Position numbers and translations under genes: made by a program. A stretch of DNA of 64,000 nt from an uncultured Lachnospiraceae bacterium (GTDB lineage: Bacteria; Bacillota; Clostridia; Lachnospirales; Lachnospiraceae), in contig CANRPU010000003.1 of the NCBI GenBank assembly GCA_947632555.1, positions 142,766 through 206,765 of the forward strand, given 5' to 3'. The notes beneath the pieces are model-generated. The model was not told the origin of the DNA and ran no database searches. It saw nothing but the letters and a program-made list of their open reading frames with translations. Shown here in pieces: positions 1 to 9,409 of this stretch (positions are counted from its first letter, which is position 1; each line of letters opens with the position of its first letter).

Positions 1-1
1 G

Positions 2-400
2 GCGGTAGCGGGTCAGCTCTACACGGACAAACCCAACGAGATAACCAGGCTCTCCCTGTTAAGAGCAAAGTTCGCCGAGAACCTGGCGCCGGCGTTTTCT
101 CTGGCGGCTCAGGCTTCCGAACTGTTTTTGATGGGACTGTTTTCCGTTCTGGACGTGATCCTGGAAGTCCCCATGGCGGAGGCGCTGGAACTGGTACAGG
201 TATCCGGGCCCATTCGGGAGGCTCTGCTGGAAAGAAAGGGGAATTTTGCCAAGGTGCTGGATTTTGTGACCGAATATGAGAGCGCCGAATGGAAAGAGGT
301 GTCCCGCCAGATGATCGTGGAAGACATCAGTATGCGGTATGTATATGACGCTTATATGAATTCCCTGAGATGGTATCGGGATATGATTTCTGAGGGATAG
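2..400 (+). CDS. EAL-HDOD type signalling protein, C-terminal end (5' truncated)
   Basis: The reading frame is open from the left edge to a TAG at 398-400, so only about 132 C-terminal residues are visible. They read as the tail of an HDOD domain: a helix-rich stretch with [13 protein letters not shown], then [17 protein letters not shown] and a [10 protein letters not shown] segment. This is the pattern of YuxH-like proteins, where an N-terminal EAL (cyclic-di-GMP phosphodiesterase) domain precedes HDOD. The EAL part is outside the window, so catalytic residues cannot be judged. The ATG at 128 is internal and not a start. It lies 40 bp ahead of lepA. The family call is from pattern recognition; a stand-alone HDOD protein is the main alternative. 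Confidence 0.7.
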   Translation, partial: AVAGQLYTDKPNEITRLSLLRAKFAENLAPAFSLAAQASELFLMGLFSVLDVILEVPMAEALELVQVSGPIREALLERKGNFAKVLDFVTEYESAEWKEVSRQMIVEDISMRYVYDAYMNSLRWYRDMISEG

Positions 401-440
401 ACGTCAGAATGGTATCCCGAAAGAACGAGAGGTAACTAAA

Positions 441-2258
441 GTGGCGGGCATAGACCAGAGTAAAATCAGAAACTTTTGCATAGTGGCGCACATTGACCAT
501 GGAAAATCCACTCTGGCGGACAGGATCATCGAGCGGACCGGCCTGCTGACCAGCAGGGAAATGCAGGCGCAGGTGCTGGACAATATGGACCTGGAGAGAG
601 AACGGGGCATCACCATCAAGGCCCAGGCCGTGCGCACGGTGTATAAGGCAAAGGACGGGGAAGAATATATCTTTAACCTGATAGATACGCCGGGGCATGT
701 GGATTTCAATTATGAGGTCAGCCGTTCCCTGGCGGCCTGTGACGGCGCCATCCTGGTAGTGGATGCGGCCCAGGGGATCGAGGCCCAGACGCTGGCCAAT
801 GTCTATCTGGCTCTGGACCACAACCTGGATGTATTTCCCGTGATCAATAAGATAGACCTGCCCAGCGCCCAGCCTGACAAGGTAAAGGAAGAGATAGAGG
901 ATGTGATCGGGATCGAAGCGCAGGACGCGCCTTTGATCTCCGCCAAAAACGGCATCGGCATCGATGAGGTGCTGGAAGCGGTTGTCCACAAAATACCGGC
1001 CCCTGTGGGGGATGCGGACGCGCCTTTAAAAGCGCTGATCTTTGATTCCGTATACGATCCCTATAAGGGCGTGATCGTGTTTGTCAGGATCAGGGAAGGC
1101 AGGGTCAGGAAAGGGACCGTCATCAGGATGATGGCCACCGGCGCGTCGGAAGAGGTGGTGGAGGTGGGCTGTTTCGGAGCGGGGCAGTTCCTTCCCTGCG
1201 AAGAACTTTCCGCTGGTATGGTAGGGTATATCACCGCTTCCATCAAGAATGTGAAGGATACGGCGGTGGGAGATACCATCACGGATAAGAACCGGCCCTG
1301 CGGGGAGCCGCTGCCGGGATATAAAAAAGTCAATTCCATGGTCTACTGCGGTATGTATCCGGCGGACGGAGCCAAATATCCCGACCTGCGGGACGCGCTG
1401 GAAAAGCTGCAGTTAAACGATGCTTCCCTGCGTTACGAACCGGAAACTTCCGTCGCGCTGGGATTTGGATTCCGCTGCGGATTTCTGGGGCTTCTCCATC
1501 TGGAGATCGTGCAGGAGAGGCTGGAGAGAGAATACAATCTGGACCTGGTGACTACGGCGCCCGGCGTCGTATACAAGGTGCACAAGACCAACGGGGAAGT
1601 GACGGAACTGACCAATCCTTCCAACCTGCCGGACGCTTCCGAAATAGACTATATGGAGGAACCCATTGTTTCGGCGGAGATCATGGTGACCACGGAATTT
1701 ATCGGTCCCATCATGGAGCTCTGCCAGGAAAGGCGGGGCAGATACCTGGGGATGGAATATATGGAAGAAACCAGGGCTCTGCTGCGCTATGAGCTGCCTC
1801 TGAACGAGATCATCTATGATTTCTTTGACGCCTTAAAATCCCGTTCCAGAGGATACGCGTCCTTTGATTATGATCTGAAAGGCTATGAGCAGGCTCCGCT
1901 GGTCAGGCTGGATATTCTGATCAACAGGGAAGAGGTGGATGCCCTCTCCTTTATCGTGCACGCGGACAGCGCCTATGAAAGAGGGCGCAGAATGTGTGAA
2001 AAGCTCAAGGATGAGATCCCAAGGCACCTGTTTGAGATCCCCATTCAGGCGGCTGTTGGCGGCAAGATAATCGCCAGGGAAACCGTGAAGGCCATGCGCA
2101 AGGACGTGCTGGCAAAATGCTACGGCGGCGATATCACCCGTAAGAAAAAGCTGCTGGAAAAGCAGAAAGAGGGTAAAAAACGTATGCGCCAGATAGGCAA
2201 TGTGGAGATCCCCCAGAAGGCCTTTATGAGCGTATTGAAACTGGATGACAAAAAGTAG
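441..2258 (+). CDS. lepA: Elongation factor 4 (LepA), translational GTPase
   Basis: LepA is a ribosome-bound GTPase related to EF-G, thought to act on stalled or mistranslocated ribosomes and in 30S biogenesis. The protein has 605 residues, the usual length of about 600. Visible motifs are G1 AHIDHGKST (residues 16-24), the switch II DTPGH (82-86) and the NKIDLP G4 motif near 136. The C-terminal half carries the LepA-specific domain, including the [10 protein letters not shown] segment and a lysine-rich end. The start is a GTG behind GAGAGG. It is followed directly by hemW, an arrangement common in Firmicutes. Confidence 0.97.
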   Translation: MAGIDQSKIRNFCIVAHIDHGKSTLADRIIERTGLLTSREMQAQVLDNMDLERERGITIKAQAVRTVYKAKDGEEYIFNLIDTPGHVDFNYEVSRSLAACDGAILVVDAAQGIEAQTLANVYLALDHNLDVFPVINKIDLPSAQPDKVKEEIEDVIGIEAQDAPLISAKNGIGIDEVLEAVVHKIPAPVGDADAPLKALIFDSVYDPYKGVIVFVRIREGRVRKGTVIRMMATGASEEVVEVGCFGAGQFLPCEELSAGMVGYITASIKNVKDTAVGDTITDKNRPCGEPLPGYKKVNSMVYCGMYPADGAKYPDLRDALEKLQLNDASLRYEPETSVALGFGFRCGFLGLLHLEIVQERLEREYNLDLVTTAPGVVYKVHKTNGEVTELTNPSNLPDASEIDYMEEPIVSAEIMVTTEFIGPIMELCQERRGRYLGMEYMEETRALLRYELPLNEIIYDFFDALKSRSRGYASFDYDLKGYEQAPLVRLDILINREEVDALSFIVHADSAYERGRRMCEKLKDEIPRHLFEIPIQAAVGGKIIARETVKAMRKDVLAKCYGGDITRKKKLLEKQKEGKKRMRQIGNVEIPQKAFMSVLKLDDKK

Positions 2259-2265
2259 GCATATC

Positions 2266-3432
2266 ATGATTCAGTCTGATCAGTTCGGCATCTATATCCA
2301 TATCCCGTTTTGCAGACAGAAATGTCAATACTGTGATTTCCTTTCCGCGCCGGCAACAGAGCCGGCGCAGGAGGCGTATCTGCGCGCTCTCGCGGAGGAA
2401 ATAACCGTCCGGGCGCCCCTGCACGCCCACCGGAGGGTCACCAGCATCTATATCGGCGGCGGCACGCCCACCGTGGTGGATCCCAAATGGCTCTGCGGGA
2501 TACTGGAACTGCTGTTTTCCCGTTACCGGATAGAGCGGGAGGCGGAGATCTCCATGGAGATGAATCCCGCTACGGTCACAAAACAGGCGCTGGCCGATTA
2601 TCGGAAGGCAGGTGTAAACCGTGTCAGCATCGGGCTGCAGTCCGCCCGTGACGAGGAATTGAAAAGGCTGGGGAGGATCCATGACCTGGGGGACTTTTTG
2701 AGAACCTATGAGGCGGTGCGGGATGCGGGATTTACCAATGTAAACGTGGATATCATGGCCGCTCTGCCCGGTCAGACTGTAGAGGATTACGGGGAAACCC
2801 TGCGCCTGGTATCGGCGCTTTCCCCCATACCGGAGCATATTTCCGCCTACAGCCTGATCATCGAGGAGGGGACGCCCTTTTTTGAACGTTACGGCGCCCT
2901 GAAAGAAGCCATGGAAAAGACCGGGGAGCCGCAGCCGGGGCTGCCCTCGGAGGAAGAAGAGCGGCAGATGGATGAAATGACGGAGAGGCTGCTGAAAGAA
3001 GCCGGCTACCACCGGTATGAGATTTCCAATTACAGCTTGGAAGGCCGGGAATGCCGGCACAATATAGGGTATTGGAAGAGGAAGGATTACGCCGGTTTCG
3101 GGCTGGGAGCGGCTTCCCTGCTGGACAATGTCCGCAGCCGCAATCACACGCAGATGCGCGCCTATCTGGAAGAAAAGGACAAGGAAATGGAGCGCGCCGC
3201 GCTGTCCGAAAAAGAGCGGATGGAGGAATTTATGTTTCTGGGACTGCGCCTGACGGAGGGCGTGGACAGAGAAGAGTTTAAAAGGGCGTTCGGAGTGCCC
3301 ATGGAGGAGGTTTACGGGGATGTCCTGCGAAAAAACGCGGAAGCGGGACTGCTGCTGATCGGGGAGAAAGCGGCGCTGACCAGACGGGGCAGGGACGTGG
3401 GGAATTATGTGATGGCGCAGTTTCTGCTGTAG
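2266..3432 (+). CDS. hemW: Radical SAM protein HemW (heme chaperone, CPO-like)
   Basis: Radical SAM family protein related to coproporphyrinogen dehydrogenase HemN; characterised HemW proteins bind and deliver heme rather than oxidise coproporphyrinogen. The [4Fe-4S] motif CRQKCQYCDF begins at residue 16, which is the HemW spacing CX3CX2C, followed by YIGGGTPT. The C-terminal HemN-like domain (YEISNYS, then GLRLTEGVD) is present. The frame opens at an ATG at 2245 inside lepA, but the ATG at 2266, just past the lepA stop and behind AGTAGG, fits the family start better. Annotations naming such genes hemN are usually over-calls. Confidence 0.93.
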   Translation: MIQSDQFGIYIHIPFCRQKCQYCDFLSAPATEPAQEAYLRALAEEITVRAPLHAHRRVTSIYIGGGTPTVVDPKWLCGILELLFSRYRIEREAEISMEMNPATVTKQALADYRKAGVNRVSIGLQSARDEELKRLGRIHDLGDFLRTYEAVRDAGFTNVNVDIMAALPGQTVEDYGETLRLVSALSPIPEHISAYSLIIEEGTPFFERYGALKEAMEKTGEPQPGLPSEEEERQMDEMTERLLKEAGYHRYEISNYSLEGRECRHNIGYWKRKDYAGFGLGAASLLDNVRSRNHTQMRAYLEEKDKEMERAALSEKERMEEFMFLGLRLTEGVDREEFKRAFGVPMEEVYGDVLRKNAEAGLLLIGEKAALTRRGRDVGNYVMAQFLL

Positions 3433-3505
3433 GATCTGGGCGTGTCTGAAAGAATGGAAAGGCACCAGACGGATAAACGGCACATAGAATATAGTAAATC
3501 CGCTT

Positions 3506-4165
3506 TTGGGGGCCGTTTTGAAAACCTTTCAGAAACCTTTATCCTCAGAAGAAGAAGCCGGGTATATTCGTCTGCTGAAAGAGGGAAGCAGTGAGGAGGC
3601 CGCGTTGGCCAAAGAAGTCCTGATCGAAAGGAATTTACGGCTGGTGGCGCATATCGCCAAAAAATATCAAAATGTGGAAGAGGACATGGAAGATCTGATC
3701 TCCATAGGCACCATAGGGCTGATCAAAGCGGTGGATACCTTCGATGCCGGAAAAGGCAGACTGGCCACCTATGCCTGCAGATGTATTGATAACGAGCTTT
3801 TGATGATGCTGCGGGCCAGAAAGAAAATTTCCAGGGAAGTTTCCCTTTATGAACCCATCGGAACGGATAAGGAAGGCAATGAGATCAATCTGCTGGATGT
3901 GATAGAAGGGGAGCAGACGGATGTGGTTGACCGGCTCACCGTGGAGGAAAACCTGCGCAAGATGCGAAGGTTTCTGGACCAGTGTCTGACCGGCAGAGAG
4001 AGGAAAATACTGTTTCTGCGCTACGGTCTGAAGGACGGCAGGGAATGGACGCAGAGTGAGATAGGAAAGAAACTGGGGATTTCCCGCAGCTATGTGTCCC
4101 GGATCGAAAAAAAGGCGCTCATGAAATTAAAGGAAGCGTTTCATAAAAGCGGAAACCATCCATGA
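3506..4165 (+). CDS. sigK: Sporulation sigma factor SigK
   Basis: Sigma-70 family factor closest in pattern to late mother-cell SigK: NLRLVAHIAKKYQ, DLISIGTIGLIKAVDTF and YACRCIDNELLM (region 2), DPIG-like YEPIGTDKEGNEINLLDV, and region 4 ending SYVSRIEKKALMKL. No ATG start exists. The frame is closed by a TAG at 3485, leaving a TTG at 3506 or, better, a TTG at 3518 preceded by GGGGG at 3508-3512, giving LKTFQKPLSSEEE. Either way there is no hydrophobic pro-sequence of the kind removed from B. subtilis pro-SigK. The gene is continuous, with no skin-type interruption. Drives coat and mother-cell lysis genes in known sporulators; SigE is the alternative but lacks this N-terminal pattern. Confidence 0.88.
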   Translation: MGAVLKTFQKPLSSEEEAGYIRLLKEGSSEEAALAKEVLIERNLRLVAHIAKKYQNVEEDMEDLISIGTIGLIKAVDTFDAGKGRLATYACRCIDNELLMMLRARKKISREVSLYEPIGTDKEGNEINLLDVIEGEQTDVVDRLTVEENLRKMRRFLDQCLTGRERKILFLRYGLKDGREWTQSEIGKKLGISRSYVSRIEKKALMKLKEAFHKSGNHP

Positions 4166-4254
4166 AAAATTTTCCGGAATCCGTGGATTTTCGGAGGATT
4201 GTATGCTATACTACCTATGTGTACTGTGAAAACAGACAGGGATGAAGGGGAATT

Positions 4255-5364
4255 ATGCAGTTTGTAAAAACAAAAGACTTAAAAGAGGGGATGCGGCTGG
4301 CGCGGCCCATCTACAGTAAAGAGGGCGTGCTTTTGTATGAGAGGGATTCCAGACTGACGGCCCAGGGCATTGGCAGCATTGTCAATTTCGGACTGATAGG
4401 GCTTTATATTCTGGAACCCGCGGAGCCGGTACCTCCCATGACGGAGGAGGATCTGGAGTTTGAACGGTTCCAGACCATGTCCGTTTTTTCCATTCAGGAG
4501 GAGCTTCGGCACATTTTGAGCCAAAAGAGGCAGGCAAAGCTGCAGATCATTGCCGACAGGATCCTCAAAAATTACGGACATCTGGAGAAAAAGATTACTT
4601 TTATCCAAAGTCTGCGCAGCAGGGAGGACTATATTTTTAAACATTCCCTGAATGTGGCGATCCTCTGCGCCATGATGACGCACAGGCTGAATCTGAAGAG
4701 AGAAGAACAGCTTCCCGCCATGTTCGCGGCCATTTTACACGATATGGGGAAGTTGACGCTGCCGCCGGAAGCGGACCTGGCAGGGCTGACGGAAGAGTCC
4801 GCCAGGGCTGTTAAGAAGGCGGAAACCAGCACGTATGACCTGTTGGAAGACGCGGTTTCCGACGGCACCATGGTACGGCGTATCTGTATGCAGAGCGAGA
4901 AACTGCTTTCGGAAGCGGAGAGCGGACAGGCTTCCGGCATGAAGCCGGTAACCGGCGCCAGGATCCTGGCGGTGGCGGATTTCTATGATGCCATGACGGC
5001 CATGCAGCTGGAAGGAGCGCCCCGTTCCGAGGTAGAGGCGGTCCGTTTTCTGATGGAGAGGCCGGAGATCTTTGAGCCCCAGGTCGTGCGGGCGCTGGTG
5101 GACAGCATCAATATTCTGGTGCCCGGCATCAGCGTGGAGCTGACTACCGGAGAAAAAGCGCTGGTCATCAGGGAAAACGAACAGAATATACTGCGGCCCA
5201 CGGTCCTGAGCTTTCGGGATAACAGTATTATCGACCTGGATCTGGACGCCAACCGGGATATCGGGGTGGCGGACATTATGAAAACGCTGGACAACCGGTA
5301 CATATTTGACACGGAGTATCTGGAGAAAGCCGGATTTTCGGTCACCGCGCCGGGACAATCATAG
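4255..5364 (+). CDS. HD-domain protein, degenerate HD-GYP type
   Basis: The 369-residue protein has an N-terminal MQFVKTKDLKEGMRLARPI segment, as found before many HD-GYP domains, then an HD core: HSLNVAILCAMM near 125 and FAAILHDMGKLTLP near 158. A later ADFYDAMTA also matches the HD-GYP fold. The stretch that should hold HHExxDGxGYP is replaced by a sequence starting AETSTYDLLED, so cyclic-di-GMP hydrolysis by the canonical mechanism is doubtful. The last 90 residues (from about RPTVLSFRDN) look like a separate beta-rich end. It follows sigK by 90 bp with a good RBS (AAGGGGAATT before ATG) and precedes pilT. Likely a signalling or regulatory protein; activity unknown. Confidence 0.8.
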   Translation: MQFVKTKDLKEGMRLARPIYSKEGVLLYERDSRLTAQGIGSIVNFGLIGLYILEPAEPVPPMTEEDLEFERFQTMSVFSIQEELRHILSQKRQAKLQIIADRILKNYGHLEKKITFIQSLRSREDYIFKHSLNVAILCAMMTHRLNLKREEQLPAMFAAILHDMGKLTLPPEADLAGLTEESARAVKKAETSTYDLLEDAVSDGTMVRRICMQSEKLLSEAESGQASGMKPVTGARILAVADFYDAMTAMQLEGAPRSEVEAVRFLMERPEIFEPQVVRALVDSINILVPGISVELTTGEKALVIRENEQNILRPTVLSFRDNSIIDLDLDANRDIGVADIMKTLDNRYIFDTEYLEKAGFSVTAPGQS

Positions 5365-5388
5365 ACAGTAAAGGAGAATGAGTAGAGT

Positions 5389-6444
5389 ATGCCCAATATC
5401 AGAGCCATTTTGGAGGAAGCGAAAGGAGCCGGCGCATCGGATGTGCATTTGACGGTGGGGATCCCGCCTAAGATGAGGGTAAACGGCAAGCTGATCACCA
5501 TGGAAAGCCATGGCAGACTGCTTCCGGCGGACACCCTGGAGGTGGTGCTGGACGTGATGTCGGAAACGCAGAAAGCCAGATTTGAGGAAAGAGGAGAATA
5601 CGATATGTCCTTTTCCATTCCGGATCTGGGAAGGTATCGTGTCAACGTATACAAGCAGAGGGGTTCCGTAGCCTTCGCGTTTCGTCTGGTAGGGACCAAG
5701 GTGCCTTCTCCCGAAGAGCTGGGAGTACCGGATTCCGTGATCGACCTGTACCAGCGCAAGCGCGGTCTGGTCCTGGTCACAGGGCCTACCGGAAGCGGTA
5801 AGTCCACTACGCTGGCGGCTATCATCGACAAGATCAACAACTGCAGGGATGCTCATGTTATTACGCTGGAAGACCCTATCGAGTATCTGCACCAGCATAA
5901 AATGGCCATGGTCAATCAGCGGGAGATCGGACTGGATTCCGACAATTACGCCAACGCGCTGCGCGCCGCCCTGCGTGAGGACCCGGATGTGATCCTGGTA
6001 GGGGAGATGAGGGACCTGGAAACCATCAGCGTGGCGATCACCGCCGCCGAAACGGGACACCTGGTGCTTTCCACCCTGCATACCATCGGCGCGGCCAGCA
6101 CCGTGGACCGTGTGATCGACGTATTTCCGCCTCACCAGCAGCAGCAGATCAGGATACAGCTTTCCAACGTGCTGGAAGCGGTGATCTCCCAGCAGCTGAT
6201 CCCCACCAGCGATGAGATGGGGCGGGTGGCCGCCTTTGAAGTCATGCATGCCAACCACGCGGTACGCAACCTGATCCGGGAGGGCAAATCCCATCAGCTG
6301 ACCTCCGTGATGCAGACCAACCGGAAGCTGGGCATGATCACCATGGACGAGGCGATCCAGCAGTTGTACTATAACGGCCGTATCACCAGGGAAATGGCGA
6401 TCCAGTTTGCCCAGGATCCCGACGGTATGTTAAATAAGATCTGA
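5389..6444 (+). CDS. pilT: Type IV pilus retraction ATPase PilT
   Basis: Secretion-type hexameric ATPase of 351 residues, the usual PilT length. It shows the N-terminal ASDVHLTVGIPPKMRVNG module, Walker A GPTGSGKST (about 132-140), the Asp box, and the Walker B region DPDVILVGEMRD near 200, followed by GHLVLSTLHT. The C-terminal EAIQQLYYNGRIT is also PilT-like. PilT depolymerises pilins to retract type IV pili for twitching or DNA uptake. No pilin, PilB or PilC gene is in this window. comM and dprA follow, so a role in DNA uptake is possible. RBS AAGGAG lies ahead of the ATG. Confidence 0.95.
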   Translation: MPNIRAILEEAKGAGASDVHLTVGIPPKMRVNGKLITMESHGRLLPADTLEVVLDVMSETQKARFEERGEYDMSFSIPDLGRYRVNVYKQRGSVAFAFRLVGTKVPSPEELGVPDSVIDLYQRKRGLVLVTGPTGSGKSTTLAAIIDKINNCRDAHVITLEDPIEYLHQHKMAMVNQREIGLDSDNYANALRAALREDPDVILVGEMRDLETISVAITAAETGHLVLSTLHTIGAASTVDRVIDVFPPHQQQQIRIQLSNVLEAVISQQLIPTSDEMGRVAAFEVMHANHAVRNLIREGKSHQLTSVMQTNRKLGMITMDEAIQQLYYNGRITREMAIQFAQDPDGMLNKI

Positions 6445-6471
6445 GTTTTCTATTTTTCAAATTTCAAAAAG

Positions 6472-6510
6472 AAGGCGGAGAGGCCGGAGGACCGGCCTTT
6501 GCTCCGCTTC
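6472..6510 (+). terminator. Hairpin after pilT, probable terminator
   Basis: A long imperfect inverted repeat pairs AAGGCGGAG and AGGCCGG with CCGGCCT and CTCCGCTT around a four-base AGGA loop. It sits 30 bp past the pilT stop. The T-run behind it is weak (CCCCATTTTC), so termination may be partial. Confidence 0.55.
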
Positions 6511-6519
6511 CCCATTTTC

Positions 6520-6570
6520 ATGATTCTGTATTTTTTATGATTCTGTATTTTTCATGATTCTTGTTTTTTC
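6520..6570. repeat. Three tandem 17-bp direct repeats between pilT and comM
   Basis: Three consecutive 17-base units occur at 6520-6536, 6537-6553 and 6554-6570, each starting ATGATTCT and ending in a T-run. Units 1 and 2 differ only at the last base; unit 3 is slightly diverged. They lie between the pilT hairpin and the comM RBS. No coding frame or known family was recognised; they could be an operator array or slippage product. Confidence 0.75.
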
Positions 6571-6611
6571 CAATCATTACCCTGTGATCAAATTCGGAAA
6601 GGAGTATCTTT

Positions 6612-8171
6612 ATGTTCAGCAGTATGTATGCGGGCGGGATTGCCGGTATGAAGGCGTATCCCGTGCGGGTGGAGGTAGATATTTCCCGGGGACTGCCGGG
6701 CTTTGAACTGGTGGGCAGCCTGGGAAAGGAAGTCAGAGAGGGAAAGGAGCGGGTGCAGATCGCGCTGAAAAACGCGGGATTTTCCCTGCCTGTGGCCAGG
6801 ATCACGGTCAACCTTTCTCCCGCCGATATCCAAAAGGAGGGGACGGGCTATGACCTGGCCATTGCCGCCGGGCTGCTGGCCTGCATGGGGACGATAGATC
6901 CGGGATCTCTGGCGGAAACGGCTTTTCTGGGGGAACTGGCGCTGGACGGGGAGGTCAGACGGGTAAACGGCGTGCTCCCCGTTGCGCTGGCGATGCGTGA
7001 AGCGGGTATCCGAAATCTGGTAGTACCCGCGGAAAACGCGGCGGAAGGGGAATCTGTTTCCGGTATCCGCGTGACGGGCGTGGAAAATATGAAAGAATTT
7101 CTGACCTATCTGCAGGCGGGGCCGGAGGAGAGAAGCCGGCTGTTTTCCGAAAGGCGGGAAGGCGCGCGTCAGGGAGGCGGCGCCGGCGGGCAGGAAAAAA
7201 GGGGAACGCCGGATTTTTCGGATGTTTACGGACAGGAAAGCGCCCGGCGGGCCGCGGAGATCGCGGCGGCCGGGTTCCATCATCTGCTGCTGGCGGGCCC
7301 GCCGGGAGCGGGAAAGACGATGATAGCCAGCCGTATGGCCGGGATCCTGCCTCCCCTGACAGACGGGGAACGGATGGAGGTAGCCAGCATTTACAGTATC
7401 GCCGGAAAGCTGGAGGAAAGGAAGGCGGGCTCTTTTACCAGGCCTTTCGTGGCGCCCCACCATACGGTTTCCCCACAGGGACTGGCCGGCGGAGGAAGGC
7501 TGCCAAGGCCGGGTATGCTTTCCCTGGCCCATCGGGGGATCTTATTTCTGGATGAAATGGCGGAATTTTCTTCGGAAACGCTGGAGGTGCTGCGCCAGCC
7601 CATGGAAGACAAGACGGTGCGTATTGTCAGGAGCCGCGGCAGCTGGACCTATCCGGCGGATTTTATGCTGGTAGGGGCCATGAATCCCTGTCCCTGCGGA
7701 TACTATCCGGACAGAAACCGCTGCGGATGCAGCGATACCCAGATCCGGCGCTATCTCAGCAGGATTTCCGGCCCCATATTGGACAGGATCGATATTGTGG
7801 CGGAAACGGCCGCGGTGCAGTTAAAAGACCTGCGCGGCGGGGAAAAAGGAGAGTCCAGCGCCGCCGTCAGAAAACGGGTGGAAGAAGCCAGACAGCGCCA
7901 GAAACTCCGGTTTGGGAACGGCCCGTACCGCTTTAACGGAGAACTGTCCGGGCGGGACGCGGAGCGTTACTGCGCGCTGGGAACCGGAGAAAGGCGTTTC
8001 CTGGAACGGGTATTTGAAGCGGGAGAGATGAGCCTGCGGGCCTATCATAAGGTGCTCAAACTGGCCAGGACCATCGCGGACCTGGACGGAGAGGAAACAA
8101 TAGGGACGCGGCATCTGTCGGAAGCCGTGTACTATAACGGCGGCAGAAAACAGTTTTGGAAGGGGGAATGA
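6612..8171 (+). CDS. comM: ComM/YifB family Mg-chelatase-like AAA+ ATPase
   Basis: ComM is a hexameric helicase that promotes branch migration during natural transformation in species where it has been tested. The 519-residue protein has the N-terminal Lon-protease-like (S5-fold) domain, Walker A GPPGAGKT near residue 229, Walker B-like GILFLDEMAEF, the NPCPCGYY zinc-like cysteine segment typical of YifB, and a C-terminal Mg-chelatase domain. Start ATG is behind AAAGGAG. Its stop overlaps the dprA start by four bases (ATGA), so the two are translationally coupled. The cysteines in NPCPCGYYPDRNRCGC are intact. Confidence 0.94.
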   Translation: MFSSMYAGGIAGMKAYPVRVEVDISRGLPGFELVGSLGKEVREGKERVQIALKNAGFSLPVARITVNLSPADIQKEGTGYDLAIAAGLLACMGTIDPGSLAETAFLGELALDGEVRRVNGVLPVALAMREAGIRNLVVPAENAAEGESVSGIRVTGVENMKEFLTYLQAGPEERSRLFSERREGARQGGGAGGQEKRGTPDFSDVYGQESARRAAEIAAAGFHHLLLAGPPGAGKTMIASRMAGILPPLTDGERMEVASIYSIAGKLEERKAGSFTRPFVAPHHTVSPQGLAGGGRLPRPGMLSLAHRGILFLDEMAEFSSETLEVLRQPMEDKTVRIVRSRGSWTYPADFMLVGAMNPCPCGYYPDRNRCGCSDTQIRRYLSRISGPILDRIDIVAETAAVQLKDLRGGEKGESSAAVRKRVEEARQRQKLRFGNGPYRFNGELSGRDAERYCALGTGERRFLERVFEAGEMSLRAYHKVLKLARTIADLDGEETIGTRHLSEAVYYNGGRKQFWKGE

Positions 8172-9307
8172 ACATGGAGCGTTTCAGCGACGGGGAAATG
8201 GAGGCCCAGCAGCCCTACGCCTACTGGCTGGACGGGACGGAGAAGATAAGCGGCGCCGTAAAACGGAAACTTCTTTCGCTTTTTGGATCGCCGGAAGAGG
8301 TCTGTCTGGCAAAGAAGGAAAGGTTGGCGCCTTTTCTGACGGATGTTCAGATCCAGGCGCTGAAGGCGGGAAAGGCGCGGGGAGAGGAGTATTACCGGCT
8401 GAGCGAGGAGGGGATCGCCTTTTATCCCTTTTATCATCCCCGCTATCCCGAACGGCTTTCCCATATCCCGGACCGGCCCTTCGGACTGTACGTCAAGGGC
8501 AGGCTGCCTGAAGAGAAGAAAAGAAGTCTGGCCGTGGTGGGAGCCAGAAACTGCTCGGAATACGGGCGGTATCTGGCGGAGTCTTTCGGCAGGGAACTGG
8601 CCGGGGCAGGGGTGCAGATCGTCAGCGGTTTTGCCAGGGGCGTGGACGGGCTGGCCCAGGAAGCGGCGGTGCGGGCGGGAGGAAGCAGCTTCGGCGTACT
8701 GGGCTGCGGCGTGGATATCTGCTATCCGTCTTCCCACGGCAGACTGTACGTGGAGATCCTGGAAAAAGGAGGGCTTCTGTCCTCCTATCCGCCGAAAACC
8801 CCTCCCCTGTCTTTTCATTTTCCGCCCCGCAACAGGATCATCAGCGGACTGGCGGATGCCGTTCTGGTTATCGAAGCCAGGGAAAAGAGCGGTACGCTGA
8901 TCACGGTGGATATGGCGCTTGAGCAGGGACGGGAGGTATACGCGGTGCCGGGCAGGATAACGGACCGGCTCAGTGACGGCTGCAACCGGCTTCTGCGGCA
9001 GGGGGCGGGAGCGGCGCTCTCGCCGGCGCAGCTGCTCGCGGAACTGGAACAGTCCGTTTGGCGCGGCATGGGCGGCGCGGTGGAGCGTGACAAAACGGAA
9101 AGGGGGAAAGAAGCGTTGAGCGAAGAAGAGGCGGCGCTGCTGGAACTGCTGGAGGTGACGCCGCTTTCCCCGGACGGGATCCGCCTGCGGATGAAGGAGA
9201 GCCGGACGCTCCGGGATATTTCCCTGCCGGATACTATGGAACTGCTCCTGGGACTGGTGCTGAAAGGCCGTATCCGGCAGACAGGCGGTTTTTACGTGCG
9301 CATCTGA
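8168..9307 (+). CDS. dprA: DNA-processing protein DprA (Smf)
   Basis: DprA binds incoming single-stranded DNA and loads RecA during transformation; the family is also found in non-competent species. The Rossmann-like DprA core is clear: LAVVGARNCSEYG, IVSGFARGVDGLAQ, GCGVDICYP, FPPRNRIISGL and a GREVYAVPG segment. A C-terminal winged-helix DML1-like tail follows. The frame opens at a TTG at 8156, but ATG at 8168 (overlapping the comM stop) or 8174, both behind GGAAGGGGG, is more likely. Length near 380 residues is usual. It is not followed by topA, its common neighbour. Confidence 0.93.
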   Translation: MNMERFSDGEMEAQQPYAYWLDGTEKISGAVKRKLLSLFGSPEEVCLAKKERLAPFLTDVQIQALKAGKARGEEYYRLSEEGIAFYPFYHPRYPERLSHIPDRPFGLYVKGRLPEEKKRSLAVVGARNCSEYGRYLAESFGRELAGAGVQIVSGFARGVDGLAQEAAVRAGGSSFGVLGCGVDICYPSSHGRLYVEILEKGGLLSSYPPKTPPLSFHFPPRNRIISGLADAVLVIEAREKSGTLITVDMALEQGREVYAVPGRITDRLSDGCNRLLRQGAGAALSPAQLLAELEQSVWRGMGGAVERDKTERGKEALSEEEAALLELLEVTPLSPDGIRLRMKESRTLRDISLPDTMELLLGLVLKGRIRQTGGFYVRI

Positions 9308-9345
9308 AAAATCGGGAACGCCGTTTGGACCACCCCTTTTTCTTA

Positions 9346-9374
9346 TTGTTCCCTGGCCCGAAATGTGGTATGCT
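9346..9374 (+). promoter_or_regulatory. Vegetative-type promoter upstream of ispG
   Basis: TTGTTC at 9346-9351 and TATGCT at 9369-9374 are separated by 17 bases, about 36 bp before the ispG start. The -35 is imperfect, but spacing and position fit. It would drive the ispG-polC pair. Confidence 0.6.
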
Positions 9375-9409
9375 TCTGGAAGAATGAAAAATCAGACAGG
9401 AGCCGGAAG

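Noticed and set aside
3432..3530. Skin-like element interrupting sigK
   Set aside because: The sigma factor is continuous from region 2 to region 4; no recombinase gene is present.
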